NCBI GenBank assembly: GCA_021604525.1
Contig: BQJD01000027.1
Location: 1 to 48,084, forward strand
Length of the DNA: 48,084 nucleotides
Origin: a marine bacterium B5-7
Lineage (GTDB): Bacteria > Pseudomonadota > Gammaproteobacteria > Arenicellales > CAJQKF01
Reading direction: 5' to 3'
Shown here: positions 27,413-34,589 of the stretch, one piece after another
Layout: each line of letters begins with the position of its first letter
How positions within the stretch are numbered: position 1 is the first letter of the stretch
The notes under the pieces: generated by a model
Seen by the model: only the letters and a program-made list of their open reading frames with translations
Told to the model about the DNA's origin: nothing
The model's database searches: none
Made by a program: the position numbers and the translations under genes

Positions 27413-28607
27413 GGGTTTCGCAAAAGGTTCTTAAACGACTCAACGCCTCATCAAGAAGTGAGTCAGAGGCAGCATAGGACAAGCGTATATTCGGACTCAA
27501 TCCGTAAGCGCCACCGTGAACGGTGGCGACGCCGTGCTCTTCCAGCAGCGCCCTGGCGAAGTCGGCATCGGAATCAATTCTTGCACCGGCTGGTGTCTTC
27601 TTGCCAAGGCAACCCGATATGTCAGGGTAGACATAAAACGCGCCACTTGGCAGCGCGCATGTTATTCCATTAATACGTCCAAGCATCTCGCACACCTTGT
27701 CGCGTCGTTGCATAAAGATGTTGCGATAACCGTCGATAACGTTGGATGGTATGGACAGCGCTGCGCAGGCAGCCCATTGACTGATACTCGACGGGTTACC
27801 GGTAGACTGTGACTGGATGGTTCGCATGGCATTGATCAGCGACGGTGTTGCGGCGCCGTAACCAATGCGCCAACCAGTCATGGCATAGGTTTTTGATACG
27901 CCGTTGACGGTCAGGATGCGACCGCCGAGATCGCCAGCAACTGAGGCAAGAGTAGCGAAACGTGCTGGCACGTAGGTCGTATGTTCGTAGATGTCATCGC
28001 ACAAAATTCGAACGTCGGGATAATTGCGGAGTACGTCGGCAAACTTCTGCAGCGCTTTTGCGTCGTATACCGCGCCGGATGGATTACAGGGGCTGTTTAA
28101 TATCAGCCAGCGACTGTTTGCATTAAGCGCCGCATCGAGCTGTGACGCGGTCATCAGGAAGCCGTTATCTGCCGTGGTGTTAACGAAAATCGGACGCGCA
28201 TCGCAAAGCCGTGTGATATCCGGATAGCTGACCCAGTACGGTGCTGGAATAACCACTTCGTCGGATGGATTGAGTGTCGCGCGAAGGGCGTTGTAGATGA
28301 CTTGTTTTCCGCCGGCGCCGACCAGGATATTACTGCGATTGAAGTCGAGGCCGTTATCACGACGGAATTTCTCGATGATGGCGTCTTTCAACTCGTCGAT
28401 ACCATCGACGCGTGTATAGCGCGTCTTGCCTTCGCGGATAGCCTTTATCGCCGCCTCGCACACGGGCTCCGGGGTATCGAAGTCGGGTTCTCCTGCCGCC
28501 AGCGAAAGTATTTTCCGGCCGGCAGCAGCGAGTTCCAGCGCGCGCGACTGAATGGCAATGCTGGCAGCGAGTCCGACCCTGTCGAGGGCGCTGGCGAATG
28601 TAGGCAT
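27405..28607 (-). CDS. Class I pyridoxal-phosphate aminotransferase (aspartate aminotransferase, gamma-type)
   Basis: 400 residues. PLP-binding Lys239 lies in NGVSKTYAMTGWRIGY; the substrate/PLP motifs LNSPCNPSGAVY and CDDIYEHTTY are present, and the C-terminal Arg is in NIRLSYA. The N-terminal SLAAGEPDFDTPEPV is typical of thermophile- and proteobacterial-type (I-gamma) aspartate aminotransferases, some of which also use prephenate. It is cytoplasmic. It heads a two-gene unit with sirB2 and is divergent from the Cys-rich secreted protein gene (184-bp gap). Confidence 0.9.
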   Translation of the reverse strand: MPTFASALDRVGLAASIAIQSRALELAAAGRKILSLAAGEPDFDTPEPVCEAAIKAIREGKTRYTRVDGIDELKDAIIEKFRRDNGLDFNRSNILVGAGGKQVIYNALRATLNPSDEVVIPAPYWVSYPDITRLCDARPIFVNTTADNGFLMTASQLDAALNANSRWLILNSPCNPSGAVYDAKALQKFADVLRNYPDVRILCDDIYEHTTYVPARFATLASVAGDLGGRILTVNGVSKTYAMTGWRIGYGAATPSLINAMRTIQSQSTGNPSSISQWAACAALSIPSNVIDGYRNIFMQRRDKVCEMLGRINGITCALPSGAFYVYPDISGCLGKKTPAGARIDSDADFARALLEEHGVATVHGGAYGLSPNIRLSYAASDSLLDEALSRLRTFCETLE

Positions 28608-28791
28608 GACACGTTCTCCGACCTGTTTGTGATGCGCACATTAATCAGTACGCTTGCTCATCGACTGCGGTTTATAGACTCCCCGGACGCTGCCGTCAAA
28701 CCAGGTAGATCCATTCAGCGTACGCTCAGCAACCGCCAGTGACAATGGATGCTCTTCCATCATTCGCAATCGGCGATAAGGAACACACATC

Positions 28792-29304
28792 ATGAAAACC
28801 ATCATAGCGTTTGTCTTGCTATTGCTAACACCCCTGGCGTATGCCGCTAACGAATGTAGCAACACGCCATATCGTAAACTGGGCTTATCCTGTGCAGATC
28901 TGGGTCTTGATAGCAACCGCCCGGTGTGCCGACGGGGAGACCAGTATGCGCGCTTATGCGACGACACGTATTCGGGTCAGGTTCGAACCTGTGCGAGCAG
29001 TTTGCGTTGCAACAATAGTTCTGACAATTACACCGATAACCAGCACTACGGAGCAAAGGGCGGCAAGGGTCACGGAAAGTACTACGACGATTATTCCTAT
29101 AACGACTACGACAATTACTATGGTGACTTTCCGTACCAGGATCCCCGTTATAACAGCAGCAGGCCACGGCGTCATGGTGTCTATTTTGCCGGGGCATATC
29201 GATCCTGTAGTGTCCTTGAATTCGACCGAAAGGGCAGACCACGGGATTTCTGCGGACGTGGCACTATCAATCGTGACTGTCAGGGTCGCTGCGAGAGATA
29301 TTGA
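28792..29304 (+). CDS. Small secreted Cys-rich, Tyr/Asp-rich protein of unknown family
   Basis: 170 residues with a Sec signal peptide (hydrophobic run 4-13, cleavage after AYA at 18). The mature part has ten cysteines (22, 34, 46, 56, 67, 73, 139, 154, 163, 167), an even number suiting disulfides, in an N-terminal group of six and a C-terminal group of four. A low-complexity linker at ~79-120 is very rich in Tyr, Asp and Asn, after a GAKGGKGHGK patch. I do not recognise the family. It should be periplasmic or extracellular. Transcribed alone, divergent from the aminotransferase. Confidence 0.75.
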   Translation: MKTIIAFVLLLLTPLAYAANECSNTPYRKLGLSCADLGLDSNRPVCRRGDQYARLCDDTYSGQVRTCASSLRCNNSSDNYTDNQHYGAKGGKGHGKYYDDYSYNDYDNYYGDFPYQDPRYNSSRPRRHGVYFAGAYRSCSVLEFDRKGRPRDFCGRGTINRDCQGRCERY

Positions 29305-29416
29305 CCAAAGCTGACTCTGTGTTCCTGATAGCATTTATTAAATATATTGGGCGTTTGCGGGTTGTATTGCTGCTGTTATCGAACGCTGCAACACGGTATT
29401 ATTCCCGACCGTTTTT

Positions 29417-29556
29417 AGAACCTGGGTCAATACGAGCGAAGGCCATCAGGACAAGGCAAATGGGAGAGAAAACGCGCAGTTTACAAGTGTAAATGGGCAT
29501 TTGAGCGAACATTTGACACCGCATTGGTGGGTTGCAGTCATTTTGAGCCGGGTTCT
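29417..29556. repeat. MITE-like dispersed repeat, copy 1
   Basis: A 140-bp element with imperfect terminal inverted repeats (AGAACCTGGGTCAATACG at 29417-29434, and 29539-29556, which read in reverse starts AGAACCCGGCTCAAAATG). The core, GAGCGAAGGCC through AAACGCGCAGTTTACA, is shared almost base for base with copy 2 at 45822-45976. It has no coding capacity. TA dinucleotides flank the ends (TAGAACC...GGTTCTA). It fills most of the 286-bp gap before the agmatinase gene. Confidence 0.75.
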
Positions 29557-29590
29557 ACGCAGATTGCTGAATAATTAACAGGTGTGACCC

Positions 29591-30508
29591 ATGTCGGAAG
29601 ACTTCGCCAGCTACGGGATTTTCGGGAATAATTTTGGCTATCTCGGCAGGCCTCTGTCACGCGGGAGCAAAGATGCCGATGTCGCCGTACTTGGCGTACC
29701 TTATGACATGGGTACCTCGGGTCGAGCTGGTACCCGTCACGGTCCGCAAGGTATCCGTTCGGCTTCTGCCAATTTGCGTTGGGAAGAACGACGCTGGCCG
29801 TGGCGGTTTAACCTGTTCGACCGGCTAAATGTCATCGATAGCGGCGACCTCGAATTTCCCACGGGTGAAAGCGGCAAGATGGTCGAGCTGCTCGAAGCAG
29901 AGGCAGCGCGCCATCTTGAGGCTGGCCGTGTACTGCTTACATTGGGTGGCGATCATTTCATCACGTTGCCGTTGCTGCGTGCCTTCAGCAGGCACTTCGG
30001 TCGACCGCTGCGCATGATTCATTTCGATGCCCATACCGACACCTACTCGAATGACGAGAGCAGATACGATCATGGTTCAATGTTTTACCATGCACCCCGT
30101 GAAGGTATCCTCGATGCAGAACACTCGGTGCAAATTGGTATTCGCACCGAGTACGACTATGAAGATCATCCTTTCACGGTTATTGATGCCGAGCGGTTTG
30201 CATCCATGGGTATCGATAAGGCGATTGCCGAGGTCCGTGAAGTCGTTGGCACTGAACCTGTCTACATCACGTTCGACATCGATTGCCTGGATCCAGCCTT
30301 TGCTCCCGGTACCGGTACGCCGGTTGCTGGCGGCCTGAGTTCGATCGACGCACTGCGCATGCTGCGTGGATTCCAGGGTCTCAATCTTGTGGGTATGGAT
30401 ATCGTCGAGGTCGCACCCTCTTACGATCACGCCGAGATTACCTCTTTGGCCGCCGCGACGCTTGGTCTGGAATTTCTTTACCTGTTGGCGGCTGAAAGAG
30501 GCGAGTGA
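29591..30508 (+). CDS. speB: Agmatinase / ureohydrolase (arginase superfamily)
   Basis: 305 residues, agmatinase length. Binuclear Mn ligands are all present: His122 (GGDH), Asp146-His148-Asp150 (HFDAHTD), and Asp229 and Asp231 (TFDIDCLDPAFAPGTGTPVAGG). GTRHGPQGIR near residue 50 is typical of the SpeB branch. It hydrolyses agmatine to putrescine and urea, or a related guanidino compound; newer members use guanidinobutyrate or guanidine, so the substrate is probable, not proven. No arginine decarboxylase is nearby. Confidence 0.88.
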   Translation: MSEDFASYGIFGNNFGYLGRPLSRGSKDADVAVLGVPYDMGTSGRAGTRHGPQGIRSASANLRWEERRWPWRFNLFDRLNVIDSGDLEFPTGESGKMVELLEAEAARHLEAGRVLLTLGGDHFITLPLLRAFSRHFGRPLRMIHFDAHTDTYSNDESRYDHGSMFYHAPREGILDAEHSVQIGIRTEYDYEDHPFTVIDAERFASMGIDKAIAEVREVVGTEPVYITFDIDCLDPAFAPGTGTPVAGGLSSIDALRMLRGFQGLNLVGMDIVEVAPSYDHAEITSLAAATLGLEFLYLLAAERGE

Positions 30509-30645
30509 GTGGCTCGATTATCTTAAAAGAAATCATCCCACAGCAGATATTCGCTGCCAATTGAATAATCGACGTTAGCAAGATATCACGACCGCGCGGA
30601 TAGAAATTAACATGACAAAATCCAGCCACCTCGAGGATCAACGTC

Positions 30646-31296
30646 ATGTCCGATAGCGAACAGTTGCATGCCTGGTTAAATCGTATGCCCGATACTGAAT
30701 CCGTGGCCAGGTTCTGCGGCAACGAGGATATCCGTCGGCTGGATCTCAAGTTCGATATCTGTGCGCTCAAAAACGCCCTTGAAGATGCGATGCGAACGAT
30801 GGGATTTTGCGATCTTGGCAGTGGATTTGGTGTAATTCCGATCAACCGTCGGCCGGGGGTCGAAGGCGCTGATCCAACGGACTTATCCGGCCGCTACTAC
30901 CTGAGGCCCGATGAATCCCTGACAGAAGTGGCTCGTGAGGACATTGTCGACGAGGCTGCATTTTGTGAATTCGAACCGAAACTCCGCGGAACCTACTTCG
31001 AAGAGGTTTATAATACCCTGCAACAACGATTCAAAATTGGCCGGGTGAGGGTATTGAGCAAACAGGTTTACAATTGTAATTCGTGGCACCGTGATCCCGA
31101 GCCGCGGCTGCATATACCGATTATCAGCAACCCCGGCTCGCTGTTTATTGTCAACCACCACTGCACCCATTTACCGGCCGATGGTTCCGTATACTTTACC
31201 GATACGCGCGGCTATCATACGGCACTTAATGGCGGTGAAAGTCCGCGTGTACATCTTGTCGCTGCGTTGCCCATAAACACACACGATGCCATGTAA
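30646..31296 (+). CDS. Aspartyl/asparaginyl beta-hydroxylase-like Fe(II)/2-oxoglutarate protein
   Basis: 216 residues. The C-terminal half (~140-210) has a jelly-roll hydroxylase pattern: WHRDPEPRLHIPI gives His148-x-Asp150, FTDTRGYHTALNGG gives the distal His191, and Arg201 in SPRVHLVAALP would bind 2-oxoglutarate. This is the facial-triad arrangement of the Asp/Asn beta-hydroxylase family. The N-terminal half (~1-135) has no recognised domain. It may hydroxylate a protein or an arginine-derived small molecule. It lies between agmatinase and a PmtA-like methyltransferase on the same strand, with gaps over 130 nt, so an operon is uncertain. Confidence 0.72.
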   Translation: MSDSEQLHAWLNRMPDTESVARFCGNEDIRRLDLKFDICALKNALEDAMRTMGFCDLGSGFGVIPINRRPGVEGADPTDLSGRYYLRPDESLTEVAREDIVDEAAFCEFEPKLRGTYFEEVYNTLQQRFKIGRVRVLSKQVYNCNSWHRDPEPRLHIPIISNPGSLFIVNHHCTHLPADGSVYFTDTRGYHTALNGGESPRVHLVAALPINTHDAM

Positions 31297-31432
31297 CAAT
31301 AATCTCATCCAATGTGTCGCAGCTATGGGCTTTTTGCGGATCACAGAAACATGAATCCTGGTCATGGACCGGGGTTTTGAAACCTTCAGAATAATTTATG
31401 GATGATTTAAACGTAATATCAAGGAACCATCG

Positions 31433-32005
31433 ATGACATTGAATCTTGCCGAGCGCTCACATTTTTTCAGGCAATGGATTCGCGCTCCCCTGGTAACAGC
31501 ATCCATTATTCCGTCGGGCCAGGCACTGGCCGTTAACATGACCCGATCAATTGTCGTCGACGGTTCACCTGTGGTTGAACTGGGCGCGGGCAGTGGAGCG
31601 ATTACCCGACAATTATTGCATCATGGTGTCGCTGAGAAAGACCTTGTCCTTGTCGAGTGCAATCGGTATTTCGCCGACCGTCTGCGCCAGCAGTTCCCGC
31701 GTGCAACGATCATTCGCAACAGTGCCGAGATGCTTGATCAGCAGAATTTTGAGATTGATCCGGGTTTTGTTGTTAGTAGTCTGCCGTTGCTGTCGATGCC
31801 CAATGAACTGGTCACTGCCATATTAAGAGCTGCCTTTGTCAAACTTCGGCCGGGCGGATGTTTCATCCAGTTCACATATGCACCGCGTTGCCCAGTTAAC
31901 CATTACATTCGCAAACACCTCGGCCTGTCGGCCGTGCTCGATATGGTGGTCTGGCGTAACGTGCCCCCCGCGCGTGTGTATCATCTCAAGCGATTCGGTG
32001 AATAG
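31433..32005 (+). CDS. SAM-dependent methyltransferase, phospholipid N-methyltransferase (PmtA)-like
   Basis: 190 residues. FFRQWIRAPLVTASIIPSGQALA at the N-terminus is the membrane-binding signature of Agrobacterium/Rhizobium-type PmtA and related rRNA-dimethylase-like enzymes. The SAM motif I is VVELGAGSGAITRQLL, followed by VLVECNRYF (acidic ribose-binding Glu). The post-SAM motif is SSLPLLSMP. An AAGGA site is correctly spaced before the ATG. It probably methylates phosphatidylethanolamine at the inner membrane towards phosphatidylcholine, but small relatives with other substrates exist. Confidence 0.78.
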   Translation: MTLNLAERSHFFRQWIRAPLVTASIIPSGQALAVNMTRSIVVDGSPVVELGAGSGAITRQLLHHGVAEKDLVLVECNRYFADRLRQQFPRATIIRNSAEMLDQQNFEIDPGFVVSSLPLLSMPNELVTAILRAAFVKLRPGGCFIQFTYAPRCPVNHYIRKHLGLSAVLDMVVWRNVPPARVYHLKRFGE

Positions 32006-32059
32006 TTCGCTACTGCAGCCGTGTTTGCGGCAATAAATTTTCACCAATAAGCGATATCA

Positions 32060-32914
32060 ATGACACGCACAGTCTACGTCAACGGCGAGTTCGTTAGTGA
32101 ACATGAAGCGACCGTTTCGGTGTTTGACAGGGCCTTCCTGTTTGCCGACGGCGTGTATGAGGTGACCTCTGTTATCGACGCAAAAATGATCGACAATAAC
32201 GCGCACCTGGCGCGACTTGAAAGATCGTGTCGCGAATTACGCATGGAGTTGCCTTGTTCTCCTGAAGATATGGAGGTGATTCAGCGCCAGCTTATCGAAC
32301 GCAATGATCTCGAAGAAGGGGTGATCTATCTACAGGTAACTCGCGGCACGGCCGATCGGGATTTCAAGTTTCCCAAGGATGCCAAACCGACGTTGGTTAT
32401 GTTTACTCAGGCCAGAGCACTGATTGACGATGCGCTTGCGCAGCGCGGCTTGAGTGTAATTACCGTTCCGGATATTCGCTGGAAACGCCGGGATATCAAA
32501 ACCGTCGGACTGCTGGCAGCATCGCTGGCCAAGCAGCAGGCGGTCGAGGAAGGTGCCGACGATGCGTGGATGGTTGAAGATGGCTTCATCACAGAGGGCA
32601 GCTCCAATAATGCCTATATCGTCGAAGCTGATGGGACAATCATCACCCGCCAGCTCGGTAGTGAAATCCTCCACGGAATCACCCGCGCGGCAGTACTTGA
32701 GTTATGTGGTCGCGATAACATTAGCGTAGTGGAACGACCGTTTTCAGTGGATGAGGCTGTGGCCGCGAAGGAGGCGTTTATATCAAGCGCCTCGGCATTC
32801 ATATCACCGGTGGTGCGGATTAACGATCATCCAATTGGTGACGGCAAGCCGGGTCCGTTGGTGCAAAGACTGCGTGAGATATATATCGAGATGGCGCGCT
32901 CACTGGCGACCTGA
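32060..32914 (+). CDS. dat: D-amino acid aminotransferase (class IV PLP enzyme)
   Basis: 284 residues, the length of Bacillus-type D-amino acid transaminase. It starts TVYVNGEFVSEHEATVSVFDRAFLFADGVYEV; the catalytic Lys147 is in WKRRDIKTVGLLA, and TEGSSNNAYIV binds the cofactor phosphate. IYLQVTRG near 89-96 favours Dat over branched-chain IlvE. It interconverts D-alanine and D-glutamate or other D-amino acids with 2-oxoacids. It stands 54 nt after the PmtA-like gene. The TMA methyltransferase-like gene converges with it. Confidence 0.87.
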   Translation: MTRTVYVNGEFVSEHEATVSVFDRAFLFADGVYEVTSVIDAKMIDNNAHLARLERSCRELRMELPCSPEDMEVIQRQLIERNDLEEGVIYLQVTRGTADRDFKFPKDAKPTLVMFTQARALIDDALAQRGLSVITVPDIRWKRRDIKTVGLLAASLAKQQAVEEGADDAWMVEDGFITEGSSNNAYIVEADGTIITRQLGSEILHGITRAAVLELCGRDNISVVERPFSVDEAVAAKEAFISSASAFISPVVRINDHPIGDGKPGPLVQRLREIYIEMARSLAT

Positions 32915-33014
32915 CTGGAGCCAGACGGATTGCTCTGGCATGCAGGGCGCGCGGTATGTATCTTGCTATTCCCCTGTTGCATTCTTAACCTATAAATACT
33001 TGTTCCTGATTCGT

Positions 33015-34589
33015 TCAGGATCTGCTGGTATCGAGCAGGATGTTGTAGTGATTTCGAATCCAGCGATCCATGCTGGCATCGAGATATTCGGGATGATGCG
33101 AATCGAGCATGCTGCGGACCTTGACTGTCGCCCGTGTTGATATGTCCAGCGCCCCCTCTTGCCGCCAGGTTTCCGGCTCGTTGCGATCCGCCAGTGAGGG
33201 ATAGAAGTGATCGCGTTGCATGGCCGCAATTGTATGCGCACCACCCAGAAAATGGCCGTCGCCGAGTGCAGCCTCGCGGATGGCTTGAAATCCCAGTGTG
33301 TCATCGTTGACTTCAATCCCGCGGATTACACGGTAGACGTGTGACAGCATTTCATCGTCAATGACAAAGGCTTCAAATGATGCACCGAGAAGGCTTGCCA
33401 TCATTCCCGAAGACTCATACACCATGTTGGCACCGGCCAGACCGGTGGCAAGTGATGATATCGCTTTTTCGAGTCCCATTTGAGCATCGACTGCCTTGGC
33501 GTCGGCCATGCTGCAAGCGACGCCTGATGGCAGCCCAAGCCAGTTGGAAATCTGCGCGGATGCTGCATTCAACAGGCTGATTTCTCCACCGCCGCCGGCG
33601 AATGATCCGCTGCGAAGATCGATAACCAGTGGCCAGTTGGAAAAGATCATCGGGTAACCCGGCGCGAACAGATTGACCATGGCGAGAGCAGCCAGCGTCT
33701 CTGCCAGTGTCGAAGCAAGCATGCCGGCGAGGGTTGCCGGGGCGGTAGCGCCAGACTGCGCAGCGACGATGTTATTGATCGGTACATTGCGATTGATGCA
33801 GGCGAGCGCGACATCGACTGCATCCGCACCGAAGCGTAGCGGTGAAATGACCGGACTGATATGTGCCTTTAAAAATGGTCGCTCAGTAAAACCGCCGGCC
33901 GATGTCGTTAATCGATCGAGCATGTCGATAATCGGATCGACATGCTCGGCGAGAGTAAAGCTGGTACCCACCGGCTTGATGGTGCCGCGCATCAGGGCAT
34001 AGACTGTGTTGACATCCAGATCGAATATATCGACGACATCGGTGGCGATACAGCAACGGGTAAACCAGCTTACGTTGTTCAGTTGATCCGCCAGACGGGT
34101 GAAGTCGTACAGGTCTTTGAGCGTGGACGGGCGGTAAACTCTTGAATCCATGTCGAGGACTTTCACCGCCGCCCCGCCAGTACCGAAGTAGACCCGCTCA
34201 CCGCCGACTTCCACGTCATGTTGGCTGTCGCGGCCATATAGAACGAACGACTTGCAGGCGCCGGCGATGACATCTTCGACAAGACTTGCCGGAAAACACA
34301 GACGGTTCTCGTTGTTCAGATAGGCACCCGCTTCAAGGGCGCGGTGTTGTAACACCTCGGGTGTTTCACCCATTCCGACTTCAGCCAGAATGCGCAGCGC
34401 GGTTTCGTAAATGGCCTTTATATCGGTTGTCGATAGCGGCCGATAGGCGCCACCGATGGCACCGGGCGGGCAGGGGTTATCAGGTGGTGGTAGTGCACGC
34501 CGGGCATGCATTGCTTCGCGAGAGCTCATGCCGCCATGTCTTCGCTTTCGGGTGCCGACTGCCGGCGACGTTTCGCCGTTCAATGTCAA
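33015..34589 (-). CDS. MttB-family (COG5598) methyltransferase, non-pyrrolysine type
   Basis: About 524 residues from a TTG (34589) that overlaps the dehydrogenase stop (TTGA); an ATG at 34529 is an alternative, and neither has a strong ribosome site. The C-terminal TIM-barrel region, with VALACINRNVPINNIVAAQSGATAPATLAG and MVYESSGMMASLLGASFEAFVIDDEM, matches the trimethylamine methyltransferase family. No in-frame amber codon interrupts it, so it is a pyrrolysine-lacking member, like glycine betaine methyltransferase MtgB. Such enzymes move a methyl from a quaternary amine to a corrinoid protein. None is encoded here. Coupling to a dimethylglycine dehydrogenase-like enzyme suggests betaine demethylation. 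Confidence 0.85.
   Translation of the reverse strand: MTLNGETSPAVGTRKRRHGGMSSREAMHARRALPPPDNPCPPGAIGGAYRPLSTTDIKAIYETALRILAEVGMGETPEVLQHRALEAGAYLNNENRLCFPASLVEDVIAGACKSFVLYGRDSQHDVEVGGERVYFGTGGAAVKVLDMDSRVYRPSTLKDLYDFTRLADQLNNVSWFTRCCIATDVVDIFDLDVNTVYALMRGTIKPVGTSFTLAEHVDPIIDMLDRLTTSAGGFTERPFLKAHISPVISPLRFGADAVDVALACINRNVPINNIVAAQSGATAPATLAGMLASTLAETLAALAMVNLFAPGYPMIFSNWPLVIDLRSGSFAGGGGEISLLNAASAQISNWLGLPSGVACSMADAKAVDAQMGLEKAISSLATGLAGANMVYESSGMMASLLGASFEAFVIDDEMLSHVYRVIRGIEVNDDTLGFQAIREAALGDGHFLGGAHTIAAMQRDHFYPSLADRNEPETWRQEGALDISTRATVKVRSMLDSHHPEYLDASMDRWIRNHYNILLDTSRS

Noticed and set aside
33015-34589. Pyrrolysine-containing trimethylamine methyltransferase MttB
   Set aside because: The frame is open throughout with no amber codon, and no pyl genes are present in the window.
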